Assembly: GCA_016794625.1 (NCBI GenBank)
Contig: JAEUGY010000042.1
Span: 62,001 to 126,000 of the forward strand
Direction of reading: 5' to 3'
Length of the DNA stretch: 64,000 nucleotides
From: Opitutaceae bacterium
GTDB lineage: Bacteria > Verrucomicrobiota > Verrucomicrobiia > Opitutales > Opitutaceae
In this document: piece after piece, positions 9,030 to 16,950 of the stretch
Position numbering within the stretch: the stretch's first letter is position 1
Layout: each line of letters starts with the position of its first letter
Made by a program: the position numbers and the translations under genes
The notes under the pieces: model-generated
What the model was told of the DNA's origin: nothing
The model's database searches: none
The model's input: only the letters and a program-made list of their open reading frames with translations

Positions 9030-10223
9030 CTAGGGGGCGAGTTCGTAGAGCTCGACCAGGGCCTCGCCCGTGCCGCCGTCCGCGCCGGACACCTGCAAGG
9101 TGTAACTGCCGGGTGCGAGGGAAAGCACCAGTGCGCTGTCCTTGGATGCCGCCGGCAAGGGAAACGCTCCGGCCGCGGCAAATGTCGCGGCCAGGCCCGG
9201 ATCCCAGGTGTCGTTTTCGGCGATGCGAGTCTGCGTGCTGGTGAAGACCCCGACCTTGGGATCGGCCAGTACCCCGGTGACTCCGAAGGCGGACAAACCC
9301 GGACCGACCGCGCGGACGAGCAGCGACTTGGGCGCGGTTCCATCGATCACCAATCCGACGATGAGAATGTCCGCGCCCGTGCCGACCCGATTTCGGGCGG
9401 AGAGGTTGGTCAGACGCGGCGTCAATCCGTCGCCTGCATCATAAAGTTCCACCAGGACGTTGCCGGCCGGGCCGAAGACCTGGACGGTGTGGCCTCCGGA
9501 AACGGTGCTGAGCAGGGCGGCGTCCAGACTCGAGTTGACCAGAGCGAACGCACCGAGGCGGACAAATGTGGAAATGAGGTCGGGGGTGCCGCCCCACGTG
9601 TCGTTTTCCGCCACCCAGGTGTTGCCCCGGAAAAGCGTGATCTTTGGGTCGCGCATGAAATTCGGGACATCGTACCGGGCCAGCCCGGGCCCGACGGCGC
9701 GCATGAGCACGGGCTTGGGTCCGCTGGACAGCGTGTACCCCACGATCAACGTTTGTGCCGTGTCGAGCGTGGTGCGGACGGAAGCGTTGAGAATCCGGCT
9801 GAAGGGGCCGACCGGTGCTGGTTCCACCGTCAGGGTGGCAGCTGCGCTTTCTGCCATGCCGCCGGCGTTGTAGGCGATGCAGGTGTAAACGCCCGCATCC
9901 GATAACTGCACCGGGGACAACGTCAGAGTCGAGCTGGTCTTCCCGGGGATCGGTTCCCCGCCTTTTCGCCACTGGTAAGTGGGAGCGGGATCACCACTTG
10001 CCACCGCGGTGAGTGAGACGGTCCCGCCGACGTAGGCCGTCTGCGTTTCTGGACGGGAAATGAAGACCGGTCCGCCATCGGTGAGGGCCGAAGCGGACGC
10101 CGGGATATCCGCAGCGTCGTTTGTGGATCCGACCGAGCGTGCGGCCGAGACACGGACGCCGGTGAATCCGATGCTGACGAGGAGAAGCAGCGCGACAGGG
10201 CGGGAGAGGCGAGGAGTGAGCAT
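9030..10223 (-). CDS. Secreted protein: one Ig-like domain plus two ~125-residue C-terminal repeats
   Basis: A 397-residue exported protein without a catalytic domain. Signal peptide about 1-27; an Ig-like domain (about 52-134) with YQWRKGGEPIPGKTS and DAGVYTCIAYN; then two tandem copies (about 139-262 and 268-396) of a module marked by LIVGxxLxxG, LxRAVGPGL, DPK, AENDTW, GAFxL, and VELYD at the end. The same module pair ends the GH26 protein (46564-48705) and the GH10 protein (60630-63566), so here it occurs without an enzyme. A surface-attachment, secretion or carbohydrate-contact role is plausible. It has no obvious operon partner; the gene stands 187 bp upstream of the NHL propeller gene on the same strand. 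Confidence 0.82.
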   Translation of the reverse strand: MLTPRLSRPVALLLLVSIGFTGVRVSAARSVGSTNDAADIPASASALTDGGPVFISRPETQTAYVGGTVSLTAVASGDPAPTYQWRKGGEPIPGKTSSTLTLSPVQLSDAGVYTCIAYNAGGMAESAAATLTVEPAPVGPFSRILNASVRTTLDTAQTLIVGYTLSSGPKPVLMRAVGPGLARYDVPNFMRDPKITLFRGNTWVAENDTWGGTPDLISTFVRLGAFALVNSSLDAALLSTVSGGHTVQVFGPAGNVLVELYDAGDGLTPRLTNLSARNRVGTGADILIVGLVIDGTAPKSLLVRAVGPGLSAFGVTGVLADPKVGVFTSTQTRIAENDTWDPGLAATFAAAGAFPLPAASKDSALVLSLAPGSYTLQVSGADGGTGEALVELYELAP

Positions 10224-10567
10224 GGTCGCAGGGGAGAAGAGGGCGTTGAATGGGCTGAAATCGACCGCACGCTAAAGCGGACGGGGCGTGGAACGGTGTC
10301 CGGAGAGGATGACCTTGTGCGAACGGATGGACACCGAGAAGGCGGCGCAGGTCGGACGTTCAGTGGATTTGATGGCTTTTTGACGGCAAACGAGGTGCAT
10401 TTTCGATCTCCAGGAAACGCGACAGACCTCACCTCGCGCGCGCGGTTCCGAGGTCACCCCTTGCGTCGCAGCGCCGCCCTCAGGCCGAAGCAGATCGCAC
10501 TCCGTACTGCTCGCGGGTTGATTCACCGCGCGTCATCTGATTGTTTCCTCGCGGCATCAATTTCCAC
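10224..10567. other. Intergenic region with a 7-bp inverted repeat
   Basis: No gene is supported here. Divergent promoters for the Ig-repeat gene (minus) and the 84-residue gene (plus) must lie in it. The only structure I see is an inverted repeat GGTGTCC (10295-10301) / GGACACC (10329-10335), each arm preceded by GAACGG. Confidence 0.4.
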
Positions 10568-10822
10568 ATGGATCCCCTGAAGAAGTACATTGAAACATCC
10601 GCCAAGGTGATTGGGTATCGGACTCCCGCCGAAAAAGCCTACGATCGGGAGGTCTTGCGCTGGCTGCACATCACCAAGGATATGCGTTCCGCGCTGGACA
10701 AAGCCAACGAGCGGTTTCCGGCGGGGGCACGGGTGGTGCCCGATGAGCAGCTGGCCGAGGAGCAGTCGCGCTATGAGTACATTCGGGGGCACGAACAGAT
10801 CGTGCGCCGCCTGAAGCGCTGA
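10568..10822 (+). CDS. Small conserved-looking hypothetical protein (84 aa)
   Basis: A short, charged, probably helical cytoplasmic protein: it begins MDPLKKYIETSAKVIGYRTP and continues with EKAYDREVLRWLHITKDMRSAL. No signal, membrane segment or cysteine is present. The ATG at 10568 was chosen; a TTG at 10541 is in frame. It is called a gene because codon choice is like its neighbours, it fills a gap between two minus-strand genes, and the sequence is globular rather than shadow-like. Function is unknown, and I recognise no family. Confidence 0.55.
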   Translation: MDPLKKYIETSAKVIGYRTPAEKAYDREVLRWLHITKDMRSALDKANERFPAGARVVPDEQLAEEQSRYEYIRGHEQIVRRLKR

Positions 10823-10892
10823 GTGGGCCGTCCGCTCGTGGTTGGTCCCGGGGTCGGGCGCGCCGGGTCGGCGCGAGAATGATCCTTCGCCG

Positions 10893-11372
10893 TCAACCGG
10901 CTTCGTTCGCAGAGGCGGAATCCGCCCAAACGATCAACCAGCCGCTCTCCTGGTCCACATAGACGAGCGTGGAGGTGGTGCCTTCGGCCTGCACATAGTC
11001 GGCCCGGGCGGACGCGAGTGTGGCTGCAGGCCGGGTCGGCAGGTTAAAAAGGCCAATGGCGATGGCGACCGCCGCTGCGGCGGCGGACCAACCCCACGCG
11101 GCTACGCGCCGCAGGGAACCCGCAGCCGAACGTGGGGCATCGGAGGTGCGGATACGATGGCTCAGCCGGGCCCACTCGCGATCCGCATCGGGCGTTGGAA
11201 TGGCCGCGGTCGCCTCACGCATCGCGACCGGTGTCGCGGCGAGCACAGCCCGCTGGCGGCGACAGTGGGCACACTGGGCGACATGCGTCTCGACACGTGC
11301 GAGCTCGGCGGTCCCAAGGGCTCCGTCGAGCTCGGCAACGAGAAGGTCGGTGATGTCGCGGCAGCGGTTCAT
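10893..11372 (-). CDS. Zinc-finger anti-sigma factor, membrane-anchored
   Basis: Probable regulator of the ECF sigma factor at 12404-13027. The 159-residue protein begins MNRCRDITDLLVAELDG. At residues 29-36 it has HVAQCAHC, the HxxxCxxC zinc motif of anti-sigma domains. One membrane helix (WSAAAAAVAIAIGLFNL, about 93-110) is followed by a short extracytoplasmic tail. It is the last gene of the four-gene minus-strand module, only 18 bp after the small exported protein gene. Two exported-protein genes separate it from its presumed sigma partner, which is unusual because such pairs are normally adjacent. Confidence 0.83.
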   Translation of the reverse strand: MNRCRDITDLLVAELDGALGTAELARVETHVAQCAHCRRQRAVLAATPVAMREATAAIPTPDADREWARLSHRIRTSDAPRSAAGSLRRVAAWGWSAAAAAVAIAIGLFNLPTRPAATLASARADYVQAEGTTSTLVYVDQESGWLIVWADSASANEAG

Positions 11373-11390
11373 TTTGACATCGTCGGTGGA

Positions 11391-11813
11391 TTACCAGCGA
11401 CGGGAGGAGTACGAACGGCCGTGATCGCTGTACCGACCATGTCCCCGACCGGTGTCCACCCAGACCCGTTCGGTCCGGTATTCATAATAACCGCCGACCT
11501 GCGTCCGCACCCGGCGTCCGCAAGAGTCGTAGGACGTGACCCAGCGGACCGGTACCCACACGCGAGTCCGAACGTGGTCCCAATATCCGGCTGGCGGGCA
11601 ATCATCGTCGCGTACGACGACTACCGGAGGAGGACAGACCTCGGGGCCTGGCCGACGGTGGTCGCGATCGAGATGAGAGCCAACAATGACACCGCCGATA
11701 AAGCCGCCGATGGCGGCGGCAACCTTGTCGCCCCGGTCGCCCGCGCGAACCGGTGACGTCACGGCCGCCAAGGCGACCAGGGAGGCTGCAACGGTAAGAA
11801 TGTGGTTTTTCAT
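11391..11813 (-). CDS. Small exported protein with glycine-zipper-like segment
   Basis: A 140-residue protein with a signal peptide (MKNHILTVAASLVALAAVTSP, cleaved near VRAGD), then AAIGGFIGGVIVGSHLD, a glycine-zipper-like stretch, a Pro/Asp-rich segment and a Tyr/Arg/Trp-rich tail (WDHVRTRVWVPVRWV, GGYYEYRTERVWVD). The ATG at 11811-11813 was chosen because it starts the signal peptide; an in-frame ATG at 11936 would add a non-signal extension. A candidate ECF promoter lies just upstream (11831-11858). Likely envelope-located and stress-related. Function is not recognised. Confidence 0.65.
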   Translation of the reverse strand: MKNHILTVAASLVALAAVTSPVRAGDRGDKVAAAIGGFIGGVIVGSHLDRDHRRPGPEVCPPPVVVVRDDDCPPAGYWDHVRTRVWVPVRWVTSYDSCGRRVRTQVGGYYEYRTERVWVDTGRGHGRYSDHGRSYSSRRW

Positions 11814-11830
11814 GGGAGTTGTAAGGTAGG

Positions 11831-11858
11831 TTACGCCCCATGAGACGTGGCTCATTCC
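11831..11858 (-). promoter_or_regulatory. Candidate ECF-sigma promoter upstream of glycine-zipper gene
   Basis: On the minus strand GGAATG (11858-11853) is followed after 17 bases by CGTAA (11835-11831), the layout of ECF -35 and -10 elements. It would start transcription only ~10 bases before the ATG at 11813 and would also drive the anti-sigma gene. Confidence 0.3.
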
Positions 11859-11966
11859 TGTTTTATTCTGCCTTTTTTCGCGTCGATTCCACCCGCGGGT
11901 CCGGGACGGATAAGGTTTTACATAACCAGTTTTCAATCAGGGATTAGTACAGACTGTGCCCAGGAC

Positions 11967-12413
11967 TCAACGCGCAATGACAATCACGGCGTACACGTTG
12001 CCGCCTTCCCCTGTGCCCGGTCCACCGAGCACGGCGGGCACGCCCGGACGCAGGACCAGGCCGCTTCGCATCAGCGTACGCCCTCCCTGCTGCCAAGAGA
12101 CCTGGACCCGCTCGCTGCCGCCGGCATTCGATTCGGCCTCGATTTGCAGGCTGTGGCCCGCACCGAGGGAAATGTTGCCCTTCCCTGGCGGTTGCAGGGA
12201 CGTCTGCCCTTGGCCCACCAGCTTGAAGCTCTCGAAACGCAGGATGCGACGGAGCGTGGCTTCATACGGTTTGAGCCTCGGGTCGGAGGCCCCGGGTTCC
12301 TTCGATGCGGAGACCAGCAGGGCCGACAATTCGATGGCATCCGCTGCTCGCAGTGCAGGGCCAACCAGACCCAACACGAGAGTCAGAAACAAGAGTCGTG
12401 GAATTAGTCGCAT
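11967..12413 (-). CDS. Small exported protein in the ECF sigma operon
   Basis: A 148-residue protein with a signal peptide (MRLIPRLLFLTLVLGLVGPA, then LRAADAIEL). The mature part has RRILRFESFKLVGQGQ and a beta-rich region with SLQIEAESNAGG. Its ATG at 12411-12413 overlaps the sigma-factor stop by ten bases, so it is translationally coupled to the sigma gene. I do not recognise the family, but FESFKLVGQG-type segments also occur in small exported proteins next to ECF sigma genes in related genomes, as far as I recall. Possibly a sensed or responding envelope component. Confidence 0.65.
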   Translation of the reverse strand: MRLIPRLLFLTLVLGLVGPALRAADAIELSALLVSASKEPGASDPRLKPYEATLRRILRFESFKLVGQGQTSLQPPGKGNISLGAGHSLQIEAESNAGGSERVQVSWQQGGRTLMRSGLVLRPGVPAVLGGPGTGEGGNVYAVIVIAR

Positions 12414-13027
12414 GGGAAGTCCTTTAAGATGAGGGTCAGTCGACGGCGGGCATGGTGCAAACGGGACATGACCGTCCCGATGGGCCAGTCGAGCGTTGTC
12501 GCGATCTCAGAGTAAGCTAGACCTTCGACATCGCGCAATGCGAGCACGGCGCGCAAGTCGGGCGAGAGCGCCTGCAACGCCCGTTCCAGGAGTTGGCGTC
12601 GTTCAAGGTGTTCGAGTTTCGCCAAGGCTCCAGGGGTTTCGTCCGCGGGCTCCCAGGTCTGCTCGGCTTCCCCCGGATGCGTCGATGGACGGGTGAAGGA
12701 GAGGAACCGGTCCAGCCACCGACGGCGACGCCGGAGGTGATCCAGCGCACGCCGGGTGGCGAGGGTAAAGAGCCACGTGGAAAATCTCGAGTCTCCTCGA
12801 AAGGAGGGCAGCTGCTTCCAGACTGCGATCCAGATATCCTGACTCAAGTCTTTGGCGTCCTGTTCATTGCGAACAATCGAGACCACCCTCCGAAAGATCG
12901 CGTCGTGGTGGGCGCGCATCAGCTGTCCGAACGCCTGGTCATCGCCCTGCCGGGCCAGCTGCAGCCAACGCTCCTCATCGGCGTCGGGGGCGCGGCCGGC
13001 AGGGGGAGCGGGTGTGGCGTCCGGCAT
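12404..13027 (-). CDS. RNA polymerase sigma factor, ECF family
   Basis: A 207-residue ECF (group IV sigma-70) factor. Region 2 includes AFGQLMRAHHDAIFRRVVSIV, then DAKDLSQDIWIAVWKQL and FSTWLFTLATRRALDHLRRR. Region 4 includes DLRAVLALRDVEGLAYSEIA and WPIGTVMSRLHHARRRL, the helix-turn-helix that reads the -35 element. The first ~25 residues are a low-complexity extension. It heads the minus-strand module sigma / exported protein / glycine-zipper protein / anti-sigma. A GGAACTT element 42 bases upstream of the ATG suggests self-activation. Confidence 0.92.
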   Translation of the reverse strand: MPDATPAPPAGRAPDADEERWLQLARQGDDQAFGQLMRAHHDAIFRRVVSIVRNEQDAKDLSQDIWIAVWKQLPSFRGDSRFSTWLFTLATRRALDHLRRRRRWLDRFLSFTRPSTHPGEAEQTWEPADETPGALAKLEHLERRQLLERALQALSPDLRAVLALRDVEGLAYSEIATTLDWPIGTVMSRLHHARRRLTLILKDFPCD

Positions 13028-13050
13028 GAAGGTGAGGGGGCATCCTTGGG

Positions 13051-13075
13051 TTCGCTTTGGGCGGGAGCAAGTTCC
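13051..13075 (-). promoter_or_regulatory. Candidate autoregulated ECF promoter upstream of sigma gene
   Basis: On the minus strand GGAACTT (13075-13069), the classic sigma-E-like -35 word, is followed 16 bases after GGAAC by CGAA (13054-13051). A start point near 13044 would give a short leader to the ATG at 13027. Confidence 0.35.
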
Positions 13076-13355
13076 CTCTCGAATGCGTCCTTTTGCACGG
13101 GGCGGGATCGGGTCCGGTCATGCGAGGTCGATGAATGCGGAGCGTTCGTCGGGTTTACGGGTGCTGAGCTTAGTTTCTGGTAGGTTTTGCTTTGAATACA
13201 GGAAGTGCCGAACGGCGCTCACTCGTATTCTCCACCGCAGTGTTTTACCGTATACCCCGTCGACATTGGTATAACCCTCCCGTCTCCGCGTCTCGCTCGA
13301 AGGTGGGTTCCACCGGAAGAATGTCGCTGGCCGAGAGGCGCGGGGTCTCTCCTTT

Positions 13356-13380
13356 CGCCGCGGATCTTGGTTCCGCGGCG
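13356..13380. terminator. 9-bp perfect hairpin, first of two downstream of AraC gene
   Basis: Perfect inverted repeat CGCCGCGGA / TCCGCGGCG around a 7-base loop, in the 445-bp gap between the AraC stop and the sigma-factor start. No T-run. It lies beyond the stronger hairpin at 13419-13452 for transcripts leaving the AraC gene. Confidence 0.4.
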
Positions 13381-13418
13381 GGTCTCAAGTCCTGACATCT
13401 GGGTACTTGGGTCAGGTG

Positions 13419-13452
13419 GAATGCAGCGGCGAGGAGATGCGCCGCTGCATTC
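13419..13452 (-). terminator. 13-bp perfect hairpin just after the AraC gene
   Basis: GAATGCAGCGGCG and its exact complement flank an 8-base loop, 20 bp beyond the AraC stop codon. The stem is strong and well placed for termination of the minus-strand AraC transcript, although no U-tract follows. Confidence 0.5.
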
Positions 13453-13472
13453 TTCCGGCCCGGTCAGGCCCC

Positions 13473-14345
13473 TTAAACGGCATCGGTGCCCGATCGCTCG
13501 TGCGCGAGGCGGTACTCGCGCGGGGTGCACCCGCAGGCGCGGCGAAACGCCTCGTTGAACCGGCTGATCGAATTGAAGCCGGAACTGAAGGCGATATCCA
13601 CGATCTTTTCGTCGCTGGTCGCCAGCAGTCGCTGGGCATGCGAAACCCGGTGGTTGGTCAGGTAGTCAATGAGGGTGGTACCAAAGGCCTTCTTGAACAA
13701 ATTCATGGCATAGTTGGGATGCAGCGACACGGCCTGGCTGATTTCAGTCACGGTCAGCGGCTCCGTGTACCGTTGAGCCACGAGGCACGCCATCTGTTCG
13801 ACCTTGTTCAGTCCACCATCCTGCAGCGAGAGGCGTTGGGTGCGTTTCCGGGGTGTGGACGGGGTGGCGGGCAGGATGGCCGAGAGCCGCCGGAGCCGCG
13901 CCTCGATTTCCAGCATGACTATGTCCTTCGCTTCCGAGGTTCCGGCCTCGAGGTCTTTTTCCCATTGGGAAAAGAGGGCGGAATCAATGCGCAGGCGCGA
14001 CGTGTCCGTGTCGCTGAGCAGCTCTCCGCGCATCAACGGTTGGGAGAGCTTCTCCGGCAGACGACATTGCAGGAACCAGGACAGCGGAATGGTGGCGACG
14101 TAGTAGTCGGTTTCCTTTCCAAAATCGATGATTTGGTGCGGGATCGCGGCCCAGAATGCGCTGAGATGACCTTGTTCTACCCGGATTTTGCGTCCCCCCA
14201 ACAGATAGGTCACCCAACCCGATATCATGAGATTCAACTCAATTTCGTTGTGATGGTCCGGCCGGCGCATGGGCGACGGGCTCCAGCGCACGCAGGTGAA
14301 GCCGTACGGGGCAAAGTCGGGACGATTGGGGTCAAATTGCACCAT
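13473..14345 (-). CDS. AraC-family transcriptional regulator, first of two paralogs
   Basis: A 290-residue regulator with an N-terminal cupin-like sensor (about 1-160), including PDHHNEIELNLMISG and FWAAIPHQIIDF, and a C-terminal AraC DNA-binding domain with two helix-turn-helix units (LTVTEISQAVSLHPNYAMNL; IVDIAFSSGFNSISRFNEAF). It ends close to the family motif CGCTPREYR. It is divergent from the isomerase/transketolase/kinase operon and probably activates it. It is a clear paralog (about 60% identical by eye) of the regulator at 22701-23564, which has the same position relative to the second operon. The likely inducer is a sugar from that pathway. Confidence 0.9.
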   Translation of the reverse strand: MVQFDPNRPDFAPYGFTCVRWSPSPMRRPDHHNEIELNLMISGWVTYLLGGRKIRVEQGHLSAFWAAIPHQIIDFGKETDYYVATIPLSWFLQCRLPEKLSQPLMRGELLSDTDTSRLRIDSALFSQWEKDLEAGTSEAKDIVMLEIEARLRRLSAILPATPSTPRKRTQRLSLQDGGLNKVEQMACLVAQRYTEPLTVTEISQAVSLHPNYAMNLFKKAFGTTLIDYLTNHRVSHAQRLLATSDEKIVDIAFSSGFNSISRFNEAFRRACGCTPREYRLAHERSGTDAV

Positions 14346-14687
14346 GGGGACGGTGGGGGGTCAGACGGTGATGGGTGAGTCGAACGAGAGGGATGACCTC
14401 GCCCGACGAGACAGACCGGTTTCCAACCTCGAGCTGCTGAATTCTGGTTTCTGGATTCTCACTTGGGATGTCTGAGATCTTGCTCCTTTAAGTGGCTTTG
14501 GACTTAGAATACCGCAACAACTACCCGAAATTACGGAAGCGATAGGTCGAAAGATAGCATAATCTGGTGTCAGCGGTCAATGGCGACCGTGCATCACCCC
14601 AGCTTCCCCACCCACCCTGACCTTGACGATTGTCTTTACCAGGCTGGATACGCCGCCGGTTTGAGGCATCCTCGTTCCCCTCTTCCC
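14346..14687 (+). promoter_or_regulatory. Divergent control region, AraC / isomerase operon
   Basis: Spacer between the AraC gene and the isomerase operon. TTAGAATACCG (14504-14514) is the motif repeated at 19484 and 23568. CATAAT (14558-14563) is a -10-like word without a good -35, as expected for an activator-dependent promoter; the motif would be centred near -60. An in-frame ATG at 14580 lies within this spacer. Confidence 0.4.
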
Positions 14688-16112
14688 ATGAAAGCGTCTG
14701 CCCTGACCCTCGGAGTCATCATTGGTAATCGCGATTTCTTTCCGGACAAACTGGTCGCCGACGCCCGGGTCGACGTGCTCAAACTTCTGCAGGATCTCGG
14801 CATCACCGGCGTAATGCTGGATCCGTCCGAATCCAAGCTCGGCGGGGTCGAGACCCATGAGGAGGCGCGGCGCTGCGCCGACTTGTTCCGGCGCAATCGG
14901 GACCGCATCGATGGCGTCTGGGTCGTGCTGCCCAACTTTGGCGACGAAAAGGGCGTGGCGGACACGCTGAAGTTGTCGGAACTCAAGGTTCCCGTGCTGG
15001 TGCAGGCGTATCCCGACGACCTGGATCGGCTGGATGTCATCCGGAGGCGCGATGCCTTTTGCGGCAAGATCTCGGTCTGCAACAACCTCCGCCAAGCCGG
15101 TCTTCCGTTCACGCTCACCCGCAAGCATGTGGTTCACCCCTCGGATCCGAGCTTCCGGGAGGATTTGCAGGCCTTTGCCGGGGTTTGCCGGGTCGTGCGC
15201 GGATTGCGCCAGGTCCGGATCGGCGCGGTTGGCGCGCGTCCGGGTGCGTTCAACACCGTGCGGTACAGCGAGAAGATTCTCGAACGAAACGGCATCAGCG
15301 TGACGACGGTCGACCTGTCCGAACTGCTCGGTCAGGCGGCGAAACTGGAGGCCACCCACGCGCGGGTCGTCGGCAAGGTGGAGGAAATCCGCGCCTATGC
15401 GCCTTCCGGAGCGGTGCCGCCGGCCAAGCTCGTGCAAATGGCACGTTTGGGTGTGGTCCTGGATGATTTTGTCAGTGCCAACCACCTCGATGCCACCGCC
15501 ATCCAGTGCTGGACCTCATTGCAGCAGAATCACGGCTGCAATGTCTGCACGAGCATGAGCATGATGAGTGAGAATCTTCTGCCGAGTGCCTGCGAGGTCG
15601 ACGTCACGGGCGTGCTCACCATGTATGCCATGCAGTTGGCGTCGGGGTCGCCCAGCGCCCTGGTGGATTGGAATAACAACTACGGTGGCGCCGACGACAA
15701 GTGTGTACTCTTCCATTGCGGCAATTGGGCCAAGTCGTTTCTGCCCGATATTCAGATCAGCAATGCTCCCATTCTCGGATCCACGCTGGGTGTGGAGAAC
15801 ACGTGGGGGGCGCTGGATGGACGTACCCCGGCCGGTTTGCTCACCTACGGGCGGATCACCACGGATGACGCCGCGGGGGTCATTCGTGCCTATGTGGGCG
15901 AGGGGGAGCTGACCAACGATGAGCTGAAGACCTTCGGCAATCGCGCGGTCGCCCGCGTGCCCAAACTGCAGAAGCTGCTCCGCCATGTCTGCCGCGAGGG
16001 ATTTGAACACCATGTGGTCATGAACGCCTCGCGTTCCGCCGGCGTCCTCGCCGAAGCCTTCGAACGCTATCTGGGCTGGGACGTTTATCATCACGAAGCA
16101 CCGCAGGAGTGA
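14688..16112 (+). CDS. L-fucose/L-arabinose isomerase-family (COG2407) aldose-ketose isomerase
   Basis: Cytoplasmic metal-dependent isomerase, 474 residues from this start. Family landmarks are GNRDFFPD near the N-terminus, ACEVDVTGVLTMYAMQLAS (Glu ~303), LVDWNNNYGG (Asp ~327) and VLFHCGNWA (His ~343); Glu, Asp and His in these places bind the metal in fucose isomerase relatives. The ATG at 14688 puts MKASALTLGVIIGN at the start, as in relatives; an in-frame ATG at 14580 would add 36 residues without family character. It is one base before the transketolase N-subunit gene and starts the operon. With an FGGY kinase and split transketolase downstream, the parsimonious job is converting D-apiose or another branched aldose to its ketose. 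L-fucose, L-rhamnose or L-arabinose are alternatives. Confidence 0.85.
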   Translation: MKASALTLGVIIGNRDFFPDKLVADARVDVLKLLQDLGITGVMLDPSESKLGGVETHEEARRCADLFRRNRDRIDGVWVVLPNFGDEKGVADTLKLSELKVPVLVQAYPDDLDRLDVIRRRDAFCGKISVCNNLRQAGLPFTLTRKHVVHPSDPSFREDLQAFAGVCRVVRGLRQVRIGAVGARPGAFNTVRYSEKILERNGISVTTVDLSELLGQAAKLEATHARVVGKVEEIRAYAPSGAVPPAKLVQMARLGVVLDDFVSANHLDATAIQCWTSLQQNHGCNVCTSMSMMSENLLPSACEVDVTGVLTMYAMQLASGSPSALVDWNNNYGGADDKCVLFHCGNWAKSFLPDIQISNAPILGSTLGVENTWGALDGRTPAGLLTYGRITTDDAAGVIRAYVGEGELTNDELKTFGNRAVARVPKLQKLLRHVCREGFEHHVVMNASRSAGVLAEAFERYLGWDVYHHEAPQE

Positions 16113-16113
16113 C

Positions 16114-16950
16114 ATGACGGACCACGAACTTGCGCTCAAGGCCGTCGCCCTGCGTCGGCGCATGCTGCAGCTGATTCACGACGCCGGCGCCGGACACACC
16201 GGTGGCGGTCTGTCGTGCCTCGATATCCTCACGGTGCTGTATCACCGGGTGCTTCGCATCTCTCCGGAAACGTGCACCGACTCAGGCCGCGATCGTTATG
16301 TCCAGAGCAAGGGACATTGTGTCGAAGCGCTCTATGCGGTGATGTCCGACCGGGGTTACTTTCCCGACGCCGACCTCGACACCCTTTGTCACTACCGATC
16401 TCCGTATGTCGGTCATCCCACGCGGAAGATCCGCGGCATGGAGATGAACACCGGCGCCTTGGGTCACGGCCTGCCGATCTGTGTGGGCATGGCCTTGGCC
16501 GCCAGGATGGACGGAGCGGATTTCCGTGTGTTCACCCTGCTGGGCGATGGCGAACTGGCGGAAGGCTCCAATTGGGAAGCAGCGATGGCGGCGGCGCACT
16601 ACCGGCTCGACAACCTGGTCGCCATTCTCGACCACAACGCGCTTCAGATCACCGGGTCCACCCGGGACGTGATGTCGAATGAGCCGTTGGAGGAAAAGTG
16701 GCGGGCGTTCGGATGGGAGGTCCGCCGGGTTGATGGCCACGATTATGCCGCGCTGACAGCCGCCCTGATGACGCCTCCACCGGCCGGAAAACCGCTTCTC
16801 GTCCTTGCCGATACGGTCAAAGGCAAGGGCGTGAGTTTCATGGAAAATGTCGGCAAGTGGCACCACGGCGTGCCGAGCGACGCTGAATTGGCGCAAGCCC
16901 TGGCGGAGCTCGCCGCGACGGAAACCCGGCTCAAGGAGGCAATCGCATGA
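16114..16950 (+). CDS. Transketolase, N-terminal (thiamine diphosphate-binding) subunit
   Basis: One half of a two-chain transketolase, 278 residues. It has HDAGAGHTGGGLSCLDIL, SKGHCVEALYAV, GALGHGLPICVGMA, and the cofactor motif GDGELAEGSNWEAA (from about residue 144) ending near DHNAL (N ~175). These are the thiamine diphosphate and metal sites of the transketolase N-domain. Together with the next gene it makes the full enzyme. In the described non-oxidative D-apiose route, apulose-4-phosphate transketolase is a similar two-subunit enzyme (AptA/AptB); split transketolases also occur in other sugar loci, so the substrate is not proven. It starts one base after the isomerase stop, and its stop overlaps the next start. 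Confidence 0.92.
   Translation: MTDHELALKAVALRRRMLQLIHDAGAGHTGGGLSCLDILTVLYHRVLRISPETCTDSGRDRYVQSKGHCVEALYAVMSDRGYFPDADLDTLCHYRSPYVGHPTRKIRGMEMNTGALGHGLPICVGMALAARMDGADFRVFTLLGDGELAEGSNWEAAMAAAHYRLDNLVAILDHNALQITGSTRDVMSNEPLEEKWRAFGWEVRRVDGHDYAALTAALMTPPPAGKPLLVLADTVKGKGVSFMENVGKWHHGVPSDAELAQALAELAATETRLKEAIA

Noticed and set aside
9030..10223. Eukaryote-like Ig gene acquired by transfer
   Set aside because: Ig-like domains are common in exported bacterial proteins, and the same module occurs in two enzymes in this window.
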